From Chitinophaga pinensis (GTDB taxonomy: Bacteria; Bacteroidota; Bacteroidia; Chitinophagales; CAMDFR01): DNA of 64,000 nt. The position numbers and the translations under genes are program-made. The notes beneath the pieces are model-generated. The model saw only the letters and a program-made list of their open reading frames with translations, was not told where the DNA came from and made no database searches. Below are positions 1 to 9,402 of the stretch, piece by piece. The DNA lies in contig CAMDFR010000010.1 in assembly GCA_945897725.1 (NCBI GenBank), forward strand, positions 26,253 through 90,252, in the 5' to 3' direction. Position 1 is the stretch's first letter. Each line of letters begins with the position of its first letter.

Positions 1-72
1 GATTTTAAGGCAGGTAATTATACCACTAAATTTTTGGATGATATTGATTTGTCATCTGTATTGCCGCAATAA
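1..72 (+). CDS. C-terminal tail of a gene truncated by the window edge (possible biotin carboxylase)
   Basis: An open frame enters at base 1 and ends with TAA at 70-72, leaving 23 codons. The visible tail includes GNYTTKFLDD, a pattern like the extreme C-terminus of acetyl-CoA carboxylase biotin carboxylase (AccC), where a Gly-aromatic-x-Thr-x-Phe motif precedes the end. The resemblance is short and is inference only. A strong terminator follows 25 bases downstream, which supports this being the true end of a transcription unit. Confidence 0.5.
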   Translation, partial: DFKAGNYTTKFLDDIDLSSVLPQ

Positions 73-96
73 CATTGCACAGCTGCACATAAAAAA

Positions 97-121
97 AACC
101 ATCCGCATCGGATGGTTTTTT
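97..121. terminator. Bidirectional rho-independent terminator
   Basis: A 9-bp perfect stem (AACCATCCG / CGGATGGTT) with a 3-base loop is flanked by A8 on the left and T6 on the right. It can therefore end both the plus-strand gene stopping at 72 and the minus-strand small gene stopping at 165. Confidence 0.85.
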
Positions 122-164
122 TATTGGTTGAATAGTTGTTTTATTGACTTAAATCCGTTGAAGG

Positions 165-335
165 TTAGCTTCCTCTTTGAGCTCCTCTAGAACGATTGGC
201 TGCGGAATTACCTCCGGTAGTTTGTGACTTACCAGCTGTCTTTGTATTGCTCGACATATTGAACTTACTACCTGATGCTGCTGCACCTTTCTTTTTGTCT
301 TTGTCGTCTTTCTTGTTTTTGTCGCCTAATGCCAT
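165..335 (-). CDS. Small Lys/Ser/Gly-rich hypothetical protein (56 aa)
   Basis: A 57-codon frame runs from ATG at 335 to TAA at 165. The protein begins MALGDKNKKDDKDKKKG and is followed by a Ser/Thr/Asn/Gly-rich tail ending RSRGAQRGS. It is very basic and low in complexity, has no Cys or Trp, and has no signal peptide or membrane segment. A -7 type promoter lies upstream at 415-422 and a terminator just downstream, so it looks like a complete single-gene unit. The charged start is loosely like the tiny Bacteroidota ribosomal protein bTHX (MGKGDKKT...), but the rest does not match, so no function is assigned. Nucleic-acid binding is possible from charge alone. Confidence 0.6.
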   Translation of the reverse strand: MALGDKNKKDDKDKKKGAAASGSKFNMSSNTKTAGKSQTTGGNSAANRSRGAQRGS

Positions 336-414
336 GATACTTATTTTTAGTGGTGATATAATAATTATTTGTTTTTATTACACTGCCTGTGATAGGGAGT
401 GTCTATTAATCATT

Positions 415-422
415 CAAATATA
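415..422 (-). promoter_or_regulatory. Putative -7 element for the small Lys-rich gene
   Basis: Read on the minus strand this is TATATTTG, an exact match to the Bacteroidota -7 consensus TAnnTTTG. No clear -33 TTTG is seen. The predicted leader is about 70 bases and contains an imperfect inverted repeat at 381-401 (CACTGCCT / AGGGAGTG, one mismatch). Confidence 0.4.
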
Positions 423-458
423 ATTTTAAATTTTTAATAAAAAAAACTTGCCATACAT

Positions 459-2132
459 TTATTTTAGTCTTTCATTTAAATCCAAGCCATGATTTCTTGC
501 GGTATCTTTTGCAATATCATAACCAGCATCAGCATGTCTTATGACCCCCATTGCTGGATCATTATGAAGCACTCGTTTTAATCTTCTCTCTGCATCATCG
601 CTACCATCTGCAACGATGACCATGCCTGCATGTAAGGAATATCCCATTCCAACGCCGCCACCGTGATGAAAACTCACCCAGCTTGCGCCTCCAGCGGTAT
701 TAATCAAGGCATTTAATATTGGCCAATCCGCCACGGCATCTGAGCCATCTAACATTGCTTCTGTTTCTCTATTGGGAGAAGCCACCGATCCAGTATCTAA
801 ATGATCACGACCAATTACAAGAGGCGCTTTTACTTTGCCTTCTTTAACTAGTTGATTGAAAGCAACACCAGCCTTTTCTCTTGCGCCCATCTCTAACCAA
901 CAAATGCGTGCTGGCAATCCTTGAAAAGCAATTTTTTCCTTTGCCATGTTCAACCATCTAATTAAACCTTCATTTTCAGGGAATAGTTCCTTTAGTTTTT
1001 CGTCACAAACAGCAATGTCTTGCTCATCACCACTAAGTGCCACAAAACGGAAGGGTCCACTTCCTTTACAAAACAATGGTCGTATGTATGCTGGTACGAA
1101 TCCAGGAAAGTTAAACGCATTTTTAACATGACGTTTATCTTTTGCTTGTCCTCTTAAGTTATTGCCATAATCAAAAGTGATGGCACCGCGTTTTTGTAAT
1201 TCAAGCATCTGTTCCACATGCTTAGCCATGGTATCCCAGCTCTTGTTTCGATAGGTTTCAGGATCTGAAACTCGAAGAGCATTTGCTTCCTCAACACTCA
1301 ATCCTTCTGGAAAATAGCCGATTAATTCGTCATGAGCTGATGTTTGATCTGTTAAAGTATCAGGCGTAATATTTCGATCAATCATCCGTTGTAATAAATC
1401 AACCACATTACAAACCACCCCAATCGATACCACCTCATTGTTCTTTGCTGCTTCAACCGCCATGTCAATGGCTTGATCTATATCAGTGGTCATCTTATCA
1501 ATATACTTTGTATCAATTCTTTTTTGAATGCGCCATGCCTCCATTTCTGCAGCCAAACAAACGCCTTCATTCATCGTAATCGCTAGGGGTTGAGCACCTC
1601 CCATTCCTCCAAGACCTGCAGTTACATTCAGTTTCCCCTTTAGAGAACCATTATAGTGTTTTGTTGCAAGAGACAGATACGTTTCATAGGTACCTTGTAC
1701 AATTCCTTGAGAACCTATATAGATCCATGAGCCTGCGGTCATCTGACCATACATCATCAGTCCTTTTTTTTCTAATTCGTCAAAATGATCCCAATTAGCC
1801 CAGTTGCCAACAAGATTCGAATTAGCGATAATCACTCTTGGGGCATCCTTATGTGTTCTAAGTATGCCTACAGGCTTGCCACTCTGCACTAGAAGGGTTT
1901 CCTCTTCACTAATGTCCTTAAGCGCTTTTACAATCAGTTCAAAGCTATCCCAATTTCTTGCCGCTTTTCCTCTGCCTCCATACACAATTAAATCTTCGGG
2001 ACGCTCGGCCACATCTGGGTCAAGATTGTTATACAACATACGCAATGCTGCTTCTTGTACCCAACCTTTGCAACTCATTTCTGTTCCTCGTGCTGCTCGT
2101 ATATTTTTTTTATCAATCATACTAATAAACAT
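459..2132 (-). CDS. hutU: Urocanate hydratase
   Basis: A 557-residue protein, the usual length of urocanase (EC 4.2.1.49), the cytosolic NAD-dependent enzyme that converts urocanate to imidazolone propionate in histidine degradation. Visible signatures are [11 protein letters not shown] near residue 51, the Gly-rich NAD-binding stretch [10 protein letters not shown] at 173-182, and [11 protein letters not shown] containing Cys411, which corresponds to the conserved active-site cysteine. The start is ATG at 2132; a second in-frame ATG at 2120 (MIDKKN) is also possible. No hutH, hutI or hutG lies in the window, so the rest of the pathway is elsewhere. A -7 promoter lies 15-22 bases upstream, in the divergent gap with the next gene. 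Confidence 0.96.
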   Translation of the reverse strand: MFISMIDKKNIRAARGTEMSCKGWVQEAALRMLYNNLDPDVAERPEDLIVYGGRGKAARNWDSFELIVKALKDISEEETLLVQSGKPVGILRTHKDAPRVIIANSNLVGNWANWDHFDELEKKGLMMYGQMTAGSWIYIGSQGIVQGTYETYLSLATKHYNGSLKGKLNVTAGLGGMGGAQPLAITMNEGVCLAAEMEAWRIQKRIDTKYIDKMTTDIDQAIDMAVEAAKNNEVVSIGVVCNVVDLLQRMIDRNITPDTLTDQTSAHDELIGYFPEGLSVEEANALRVSDPETYRNKSWDTMAKHVEQMLELQKRGAITFDYGNNLRGQAKDKRHVKNAFNFPGFVPAYIRPLFCKGSGPFRFVALSGDEQDIAVCDEKLKELFPENEGLIRWLNMAKEKIAFQGLPARICWLEMGAREKAGVAFNQLVKEGKVKAPLVIGRDHLDTGSVASPNRETEAMLDGSDAVADWPILNALINTAGGASWVSFHHGGGVGMGYSLHAGMVIVADGSDDAERRLKRVLHNDPAMGVIRHADAGYDIAKDTARNHGLDLNERLK

Positions 2133-2146
2133 TTACTTTTAGAACG

Positions 2147-2179
2147 CAAAAATATCCTATTCTAAGCTAATTAATCAAT
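2147..2179 (-). promoter_or_regulatory. Putative hutU promoter
   Basis: On the minus strand TATTTTTG (2154-2147) is a perfect TAnnTTTG -7 element, preceded after 21 bases by ATTG (2179-2176), 3 of 4 matches to the -33 TTTG. The predicted start is close to the hutU ATG, giving a very short leader. Confidence 0.5.
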
Positions 2180-2197
2180 ATTAAACTGACACCATGT

Positions 2198-5100
2198 ATG
2201 ATGTTCAAAAAAATAAACACTTGTCTCTTTATTTTGTTTTCGATTTCATCCTTTTTGTGGGCTCAAACAAATAAAGTATCGGCTCCAGTGGATGCTCAAA
2301 AGGCGATAAGTGAAGGTATTAAGCTTCATGATCATGAGCACTTCGAAGAGGCCATTCTTAGATATGATTCAGTAAACAAGAATGATGATTACTACTATAC
2401 TGCGCAAATAGAAAAAGCCAATAGCTTATACGAATTGAAAAAGTATGACCAATGCTTGATCGTTTGTGAACCTATACTGAAGCAAAAAAATATGACGGAT
2501 TTAGCCAACCTATACGTGATATATGGCAATGCTTTAGATGAATTAAATAGAGATGAAGAGGCTTTGGAAGTTTTTAATGAAGGCATCAAAAAGTATCCAC
2601 TCAACTATTTACTTCCTTTTAATAAGGGCATTGTTTTGAAGAAACAAAAGAATAGTCAAGAAGCACTTAAATGCTTTGAGCAGGCTATTTTAAACAACCC
2701 TTATCATTATAGTTCGCATCTTCAACTTGGTATCATAGCCAGCGAAGAGGGTAAGATAACAGAAGCAATGTTTTCTTTTATGACTTGTCTTTTATTAAAA
2801 CCTAAAGCAAAAAAGTCATTGGAAGTGCTTGGATTTATGGATCAGTTGGTGTCAAAAAAATATGAAGAGAAAGACAGTAAAATTACATTCTCAGCACAAG
2901 GAGATGACTTTAGCGAAATAGAGGCATTGCTGAGAGCTCAGGTAGCTTTGAATCCTAAATACAAGGCAACTTCTGCCCTCATTTATCCCGTTATCAAACA
3001 AGCACATCTTTTATTGTCCCAGTTGGAAAAGCATACAGGTACTTCAGGTTTTTATGAACGAAATTATTTGCCATTTTTTAAGGGTATCTATGCTTCTAAT
3101 AATTTTGAAGGCTTTAGCTATTTCATCATGTTGTCGACAGACAATCCAAAAGTGATTCCAATTCTTAAAAAAAATGAATCAAAAATCAAGAAGTTTCAAT
3201 TATGGGGAGAAATCAATTTTGTGCCCAATTTCTGCAAACGAGAAATCGAACGTGGTGGTCACAAGATCAATACATTTTATGTTTACGATAACAAAAATAA
3301 TCTCTATCTCATAGGGAATATGGTTGATAATAAAATCGATGGAATAACCGAAATGTATAACGAAAATGGCTATATGGCTGCCTTTGGGAATGCAAGTATG
3401 GGTAAAATGGAAGGCTTATGGAAATACTATGATGAGAATGGAAACTTAAGGTCAGAAATCAAATACATGGACGATAAACTGAATGGACTTACCACAAGCT
3501 ATTATCAAGATGGCGTGGTGGAGTCTGTCCGCAATTACAAAATGGATAGTCTAGATGGAAAGTCAATCTTTTATTTCCCCAATGGAAATATGAGTTACAG
3601 TATTGATTACGCCAATAATAAAAAGAATGGATTTTTTGGTCGTTATTATCCAAATGGTAAACGCAGATTTGAATGTCGTTACACCAATAATGATATGGAA
3701 GGTATCTATATTGAATATTATAGAAACGGTGACACACAAACCGTTATTCAAATGTCAAAAGGAATTAAAAATGGAATGGCCACTTATTATCATCCTAATG
3801 CTATTATACAAAGCCGAGAAGTGTATAAGGATGGCAAGCTCAATGGTCCCTACAATTCATATTACGAAGACGGTAAAAAGAAAGCGGAAGGGAAGTATCT
3901 AGATGATGAAATAGTTGGGACCTACATGGAGTATTATGATGATGGAACGTTGGCATCGGAATATAAATACGATGAAGAAGGAAATTTGAATGGAACGATT
4001 AAAAACTATACCACAGAGGGATGGCTAGAAAGTGAAATTACTTATCAAAGAGGTAAAATGAGTTATCTAAAATATTTCGATAAAAGTGGAAACATTTATT
4101 ATGAGGTGAAGGTGAAAGACAATGTAGAAATTGAGTTGCATCGATCCGATAAAAGCATTTATGCTAAAGGGAAATTTGTTACTAATGAAAGAGATGGAAA
4201 ATGGGTTTTTTATAATAGATTTGAGAGCATTGTGTCAACCTATATCTACAATCACGGTGTATTGAATGGACCCTCTCAATCTTTTTATGCTAATGGTATT
4301 TTAAAGCAGCAATCGAGTTATAAAAATGGTGAGGAAGAAGGTTTGTATCAAAACTGGTATGACAATGGTCAGCTTATGAAAGAAGGTTGGATGGAAGCTG
4401 GGGATGCTGTTGGGCAATGGTATGAGTATGCCATTGATGGTACACTCAGTCTAAGTTATTATAAAGAAGAAGGAGCATTAAAAGGACAGTACGAGACCTA
4501 CGATGTTTTAGGAAAGCTGAAAGATATTTATATGTATAAGGACGAATTCGAAGATTTTTATGCACGATATGATACTTCTGGAAATGAAACCTATCGGTAT
4601 GTGTATGGCAAAGGTACTTCAGAAAAAACGGTCTTCATACCTGGAAGCAAGACTGAGAGTGTCTACCAGTTAAAAGACAGACTTTGTGAAGGTGCCGCTT
4701 ATGTCATACACGAAAATGGAGTCAAGGCTTTTGAAGGTCAGTACAGTGATGATCAAAAAAATGGCACCTTTGTCTGGAGAAATACCAGAGATAGCATTTC
4801 CAATATCGAACATTTCGAAGATGGTAAACTTGAAGGCATCACAAAAATATATGGACTCAATGGGTCATTGCGCAAGACCTATCAATATACCCATGGCGAT
4901 TTGAATGGTATCTATACCAACTATTACTTGAATGGCGCCAAGATGTACGAAATGAATTATAAAGATGATATGGAACAAGGCAATCAAAAATTCTTTGGCA
5001 TCAATGGAGAACTATTCTTAGTGCTGATGTATGACAAAGGTGATTTAATAGCATGGGTAAGAAATAGCAAGCAAGGCACTTTGACAGATACACTTAGAGT

Positions 5101-5491
5101 GACTGGTGCCAAACAAACTATTGAAGCAAATTATAAAAATGGAACATTAGCTTTTAAAGATGAGCTTGAATTTGGTATGGAGAATGGCACCTATATGGTT
5201 TATCAAAATGATGGTAAAGTGGTCTATCAATCTAAAGTTAAAAATGATAAATTGGAGGGAGAGCGAACAATAAGTTATCCGAATGGAAAGTTATATTCAA
5301 GAGAATTTTTTATTCACGGTGATTTGGAAGGAGAATGCAATTATTATTGGGAGAATGGTAATTTGATGGTGACATCAAATTACAAGCGAGATGAATTACA
5401 TGGAACAACTAAGCTATACGATATCAATGGAAAACTTAAAGAAACAAGAATGTATTATGATGATGAACTTATTTCAATCAAAAAAAATTAA
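2198..5491 (+). CDS. Exported TPR plus MORN-variant (YwqK-like) repeat protein
   Basis: A 1097-residue protein with an N-terminal signal peptide (residues 1-22, ending FLWAQ). Residues about 28-215 form tetratricopeptide-like helical repeats (for example AISEGIKLHDHEHFEEAILR). From about residue 340 to the end there are many tandem repeats of roughly 22 residues of the type YYxDGxxxxExxYKDDxLNGxY, which belong to the MORN-variant/YwqK-antitoxin-like repeat family. No enzymatic motif is visible. In related proteins these repeats are thought to act in protein-protein or surface contacts. The start is ATG at 2198, with ATG at 2201 as an alternative. The next gene overlaps its 3' end, which suggests a three-gene operon of exported proteins. 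There is no recognisable T9SS tail. Confidence 0.85.
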   Translation: MMFKKINTCLFILFSISSFLWAQTNKVSAPVDAQKAISEGIKLHDHEHFEEAILRYDSVNKNDDYYYTAQIEKANSLYELKKYDQCLIVCEPILKQKNMTDLANLYVIYGNALDELNRDEEALEVFNEGIKKYPLNYLLPFNKGIVLKKQKNSQEALKCFEQAILNNPYHYSSHLQLGIIASEEGKITEAMFSFMTCLLLKPKAKKSLEVLGFMDQLVSKKYEEKDSKITFSAQGDDFSEIEALLRAQVALNPKYKATSALIYPVIKQAHLLLSQLEKHTGTSGFYERNYLPFFKGIYASNNFEGFSYFIMLSTDNPKVIPILKKNESKIKKFQLWGEINFVPNFCKREIERGGHKINTFYVYDNKNNLYLIGNMVDNKIDGITEMYNENGYMAAFGNASMGKMEGLWKYYDENGNLRSEIKYMDDKLNGLTTSYYQDGVVESVRNYKMDSLDGKSIFYFPNGNMSYSIDYANNKKNGFFGRYYPNGKRRFECRYTNNDMEGIYIEYYRNGDTQTVIQMSKGIKNGMATYYHPNAIIQSREVYKDGKLNGPYNSYYEDGKKKAEGKYLDDEIVGTYMEYYDDGTLASEYKYDEEGNLNGTIKNYTTEGWLESEITYQRGKMSYLKYFDKSGNIYYEVKVKDNVEIELHRSDKSIYAKGKFVTNERDGKWVFYNRFESIVSTYIYNHGVLNGPSQSFYANGILKQQSSYKNGEEEGLYQNWYDNGQLMKEGWMEAGDAVGQWYEYAIDGTLSLSYYKEEGALKGQYETYDVLGKLKDIYMYKDEFEDFYARYDTSGNETYRYVYGKGTSEKTVFIPGSKTESVYQLKDRLCEGAAYVIHENGVKAFEGQYSDDQKNGTFVWRNTRDSISNIEHFEDGKLEGITKIYGLNGSLRKTYQYTHGDLNGIYTNYYLNGAKMYEMNYKDDMEQGNQKFFGINGELFLVLMYDKGDLIAWVRNSKQGTLTDTLRVTGAKQTIEANYKNGTLAFKDELEFGMENGTYMVYQNDGKVVYQSKVKNDKLEGERTISYPNGKLYSREFFIHGDLEGECNYYWENGNLMVTSNYKRDELHGTTKLYDINGKLKETRMYYDDELISIKKN

Positions 5492-7415
5492 GGTGAATTA
5501 TTTTCTTATACTAACGATATTGCTCTCTTCTTTTTCAATCTATGCTCAAGTGCCAAAGGATGAATTGTTGTTAAATCAGTTGCGTTATCCAAATGAATAT
5601 TATTTATACTCGACTAGAAATAAGGTGTATCAAATTAATATAGTGAACGGGGCTTTGAAAATCACCGCTCAAACAGAAGAAGCATTGATGATTTTAAAAG
5701 AGCTAGCCACTAGGAGTACTGAAGAAACCGTAGAGTATACGCCTTTGTTTGCCTTATCAAATCTAGAGGCATATACCTTGGTGCCGGCTGGAAATAAATA
5801 TAAAAAAGTAAGTATTGGCGAGGTGAAGGACAGGCATAAGTTTGATCGGTCCATTTTTCATGACGATATCAATGAAAAGGTATTTGATTACAAAGAATTG
5901 CAAGTAGGTGCTAAAAGATATTTGAAATATACCACCACTTATCTAGATCCTAAAATGCTAAATGGCTATTTTTTTGGATATAATGTACCAACAGATCATG
6001 TCTTTTTTCAGGTAGAAGTGGATAATGCGGTAGAGCTTGGTTATAAGGAATTTAATACAGAAAACTGCCCCATTAAATTGAATATCGAAAAGCAAAAGAC
6101 GAAGACAATCTATACTTGGACTTGCGATACCATGCCAAAGACAACTTTTTTTGACAATAGTCCTTCTTTTAGAAGCATTATCCCACACATCGAAATTTTT
6201 ATAAAAAAATATACTGTCGATGGTAAAGAGGTTCGAATGTTAGAAAATGTAGAAGATTTGCATCGTTATTATGCTGCCTTCCTAAAAGATTTGAATGTAG
6301 AAATTTCTCCAGCCTTAAAAGCATTAACAGACTCATTAGTGGCAGGTAAGTCGGACGAAATTGAGCGACTGAAATCTATTTTCTATTGGGTAAAAGGGAA
6401 TATCAAGTATATCGCATTCGAAGATGGTTATGGTGGCTATATTCCACGACAAGCTTCTGATGTATGTGACAAAAAGTATGGAGATTGTAAGGATATGTCT
6501 AGTATTACGCATGCTATGTTGCAATATGCGGGGATTCAAAATGCCTATCTCACATGGATTGGAACACGCGATATTCCTTATACTTATGAAGCGTTGCCAA
6601 CAGGTGCTGTCGACAATCACATGATCGTTACCTATAAGACCAAGGATAGCACTTATTTTTTAGATGCCACGAGCGAACATACGCCTTTTGGCTATCCCAC
6701 AGAATTTATTCAAGGAAAGGAAGCCATGCTGCATATTGATTCTACCCATTTCGAAATTGTGAAGGTGCCAGAAATACCCGCATCAAAAAATGTATATGAG
6801 GATTCTGTCTATCTGGTATTGAAACGTGATACCATCGTTGGAGAAGGATTGGCAACCATCACCGGATATGTCAGAAATTATTATTTAGACATCAATTATG
6901 ATTTAACTGGCGACGAAAAATTAAAAGCAGTAAAGTCCTTTCTAGAAAAAGGGAATAATAAATTTTATCTCGACCACTTTACAGAGTTCAATAAAACGGA
7001 TAGGGATAAAGCATTAGGAATTCAGTATTCCTTTTTACTCAACAATTATTCTATTCAATCAGGGAATGATCAATTCATCAATCTATTTCTAGAAAAACCT
7101 ATGATGGGCTCTAAGATTGATAATGTTAGAAAGGCAGATATTGAATACGACTATAAGGATATTTATAGATATACCGTGGTACTCGAAATTCCCGAAGGCT
7201 ATAAAGCTAAGTATATTGCTCCGCCTTCTAATTTGAAAAATGATTCCTATTCATTTTCTTCTGAATTCAGAGTATTCAACAATACCATTATACTGAAGTA
7301 TGAGATTCAGGTCAATACACTGCTTCTAAAGCAAAGTCAGTTCGAAGACTATAATAACCTATTCGCATTTCTGAAAAAACAATATTCCGAAAATATTTCT
7401 ATTACCAAAAAGTAA
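5463..7415 (+). CDS. DUF3857 / transglutaminase-fold exported protein (catalytic residues present)
   Basis: A protein of about 650 residues with a signal peptide (start MNLFQSKKIKVNYF, hydrophobic core, then YAQ). An N-terminal DUF3857-like region is followed by a transglutaminase-like papain-fold domain. Its triad can be read as Cys342 (in YGDCKDMSS), His386 (in DNHMIV) and Asp401 (in FLDAT), numbered from ATG 5463. Such proteins are common in Bacteroidota; their substrates are mostly unknown, and a protease or peptide cross-linking role in the periplasm or at the surface is inferred. I chose ATG 5463, which overlaps the previous gene by 29 bases, because it gives a standard basic n-region. 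ATGs at 5457 and 5460, or a GTG at 5493, are alternatives. Anything starting further upstream would put non-signal sequence before the leader peptide. Confidence 0.85.
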   Translation: MNLFQSKKIKVNYFLILTILLSSFSIYAQVPKDELLLNQLRYPNEYYLYSTRNKVYQINIVNGALKITAQTEEALMILKELATRSTEETVEYTPLFALSNLEAYTLVPAGNKYKKVSIGEVKDRHKFDRSIFHDDINEKVFDYKELQVGAKRYLKYTTTYLDPKMLNGYFFGYNVPTDHVFFQVEVDNAVELGYKEFNTENCPIKLNIEKQKTKTIYTWTCDTMPKTTFFDNSPSFRSIIPHIEIFIKKYTVDGKEVRMLENVEDLHRYYAAFLKDLNVEISPALKALTDSLVAGKSDEIERLKSIFYWVKGNIKYIAFEDGYGGYIPRQASDVCDKKYGDCKDMSSITHAMLQYAGIQNAYLTWIGTRDIPYTYEALPTGAVDNHMIVTYKTKDSTYFLDATSEHTPFGYPTEFIQGKEAMLHIDSTHFEIVKVPEIPASKNVYEDSVYLVLKRDTIVGEGLATITGYVRNYYLDINYDLTGDEKLKAVKSFLEKGNNKFYLDHFTEFNKTDRDKALGIQYSFLLNNYSIQSGNDQFINLFLEKPMMGSKIDNVRKADIEYDYKDIYRYTVVLEIPEGYKAKYIAPPSNLKNDSYSFSSEFRVFNNTIILKYEIQVNTLLLKQSQFEDYNNLFAFLKKQYSENISITKK

Positions 7416-7421
7416 CCTTTG

Positions 7422-9386
7422 ATGAAAAAAGTTTTTTTATTATTTCTATTTCAAACAATCCTGATCGCTTTATTCAGTCAGCATTTTGAGAGCGAATCTT
7501 ATACTTGGTCTACTGCTCCTAAACCATATAAGCCAAAGGAAGCAGATAAAGGGTTAAGTGAAATTGGATTGCAAGATAAGCGCATTATTGAAATTGCTCT
7601 TATTGGGGAGAATGCCGTGCAATTAATGGTGGTTCACAACATGAAATTTATGAACTCCAATGAAGCTATCGAGCGAAATAATAAAATTAGTGTTCCTTAT
7701 TCTAATGAGTCAAGTATTGTAGAGAGTAAAGTACGTGTCATTCAACCGGATGGTACGATTATAGAATTAGGGGCTTCTGACATTCAAGAGGCACAAGACG
7801 AAACCTCCAAAAAGAAGTATAGATATTTTGCGGTACGCGGCCTTATTGTTGGTTCCGTTTTGGAACAACTTTTTATAAAAAAAACTATTCCAAATCTCTC
7901 TGGTGTTACCTATAATATGCAATTTCCTTATACGAGTCTAAACAGTAGTTTCTCCTTGATTTATCCAAATAATTTGGTGATGGAAACGAAAAGTTATGCT
8001 GGTTATCCTGAGTTTAAATTGGATACTAGTATTGAAGGTAAACAGAGAAAATATGTTGATTCTACGGATGTGCAGGCCTTAGCAAAAGAAAATTATAGTA
8101 ATTATAATGCAAGTGTGCAACGTATCTCTTATAAGATTTCAGGTAATAAAAGCAGCGGTAAGATGAATCTTTATTCTTTTAGCAAATGGGGAGAAAATAT
8201 TTTTAACAGCTTGAATGCAACACTTGAAAAGTCTGATAAAAAAGCAATTCAGAATTTTTTAAAAAATGCAGACCTAGCTTCGGCAAATACTGAAGAAGAA
8301 AAAATTAAGTGTGTAGAAGCTTTTCTTAAAAAGAATAAATTTATGAGTGATGAGGTGGACAATAAAAAAGCGGATATCCCTAGTTTGATAGGGGAGAAGG
8401 TTTTGGGGAAATTTGAGATGACTAAACTATTTTGTGCCGTATTCAATTATCTTGGTATTAGCCATCAAGAAGTTGTTACCAATGATCGATTTGACGAGCC
8501 TTTTGACCCTAAGTTTGAAAACTACAATCACTTGCAAGAATTTGTAATTTATTTTCCAAATCAAAATAAATATATAGCGCCCACCGAGATATTTTATCGA
8601 TATCCTTTGCTACCAAGCGGCTGGATCAATAATTATGCACTTTATATCAAACCCATTGAATTAGGAAGCATAACGATGGGCATCACTGAAAAGAAAATGA
8701 TTCCTGCCTTAGATTATACTTATTCAGTAGATACGATGAATATCGATGTAGATTTGACTAAGGATATTAGCTCGCCAACCTATCACTATCGACTCACTTA
8801 TATGGGTTATTCTGCCAATAATTTGCAGCCCTTATTCGATTTTATTCCACAAGAAGAAAAGGACAAAACAAGAAAGGAAATTGTAGGAAATTATGTGGGT
8901 GAAAGTGATGAAATAAAACTAACTACTGAGAATGAAGGCGTCGATTTTCTTGGTAAAAAACCATATGTCATTGATGCCGACATAGTGAGTTCTAAATTAA
9001 CGGAAAAAGTAGGAGATCAATATTTGTTCAAGGCTGGTGAAAGCATTGGTAGACAAGTAGAAATGTATCAGGAAGGAACAAGAAAGCTTCCACTAGAACT
9101 CGAATATTGTCATGCATACTATCGAAATATCTCTATCCTTATTCCAAACGATTATAAAGTATCGAATCTCGAACAACTGAACATGAATTTCGCTGTGGTG
9201 CAAGATGGTAAAGAAGTGACAGCTTTCAAATCTACCTATACTTATGAGAATAATATTCTAAAGATTAGCAATGTCGAATACTACAATGTGATGAATCTTC
9301 CATTAGAACAATACGAGGCATTCAAGAATGTGGTGAATGCTGCAGCAGACTTTAATAAGATTGTACTGGTATTGGAGAAAAAGTAA
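7422..9386 (+). CDS. DUF3857-like exported protein with a degenerate transglutaminase fold
   Basis: A 654-residue exported protein (MKKVFLLFLFQTILIALFSQ), starting at ATG 7422, six bases after the previous stop. It has the same overall layout as its upstream neighbour: a DUF3857-like N-terminal half with IQPDGTIIELG, a central transglutaminase-like helix region and a C-terminal beta-rich part. In the central region the position of the nucleophilic Cys in the neighbour (YGDCKDMS) reads GKFEMTKLF, so the Cys appears to be Phe; His remains (YNHLQEF), while the Asp-containing strand reads YIAPTE. It is therefore probably a non-catalytic paralogue. Pairs of active and inactive members could form a complex; that is inference. 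Confidence 0.82.
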   Translation: MKKVFLLFLFQTILIALFSQHFESESYTWSTAPKPYKPKEADKGLSEIGLQDKRIIEIALIGENAVQLMVVHNMKFMNSNEAIERNNKISVPYSNESSIVESKVRVIQPDGTIIELGASDIQEAQDETSKKKYRYFAVRGLIVGSVLEQLFIKKTIPNLSGVTYNMQFPYTSLNSSFSLIYPNNLVMETKSYAGYPEFKLDTSIEGKQRKYVDSTDVQALAKENYSNYNASVQRISYKISGNKSSGKMNLYSFSKWGENIFNSLNATLEKSDKKAIQNFLKNADLASANTEEEKIKCVEAFLKKNKFMSDEVDNKKADIPSLIGEKVLGKFEMTKLFCAVFNYLGISHQEVVTNDRFDEPFDPKFENYNHLQEFVIYFPNQNKYIAPTEIFYRYPLLPSGWINNYALYIKPIELGSITMGITEKKMIPALDYTYSVDTMNIDVDLTKDISSPTYHYRLTYMGYSANNLQPLFDFIPQEEKDKTRKEIVGNYVGESDEIKLTTENEGVDFLGKKPYVIDADIVSSKLTEKVGDQYLFKAGESIGRQVEMYQEGTRKLPLELEYCHAYYRNISILIPNDYKVSNLEQLNMNFAVVQDGKEVTAFKSTYTYENNILKISNVEYYNVMNLPLEQYEAFKNVVNAAADFNKIVLVLEKK

Positions 9387-9402
9387 AGTTCAGAAATCTT
9401 AG

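Noticed and set aside
1804..2142. 112-codon frame antisense to hutU
   Set aside because: Overlaps the conserved N-terminus of urocanase and has no independent signals.
3489..3902. Overlapping frames on both strands inside the MORN repeat region
   Set aside because: They mirror the tandem Tyr/Asn/Gly-rich repeats of the real gene, and shadows of low-complexity repeats are expected.
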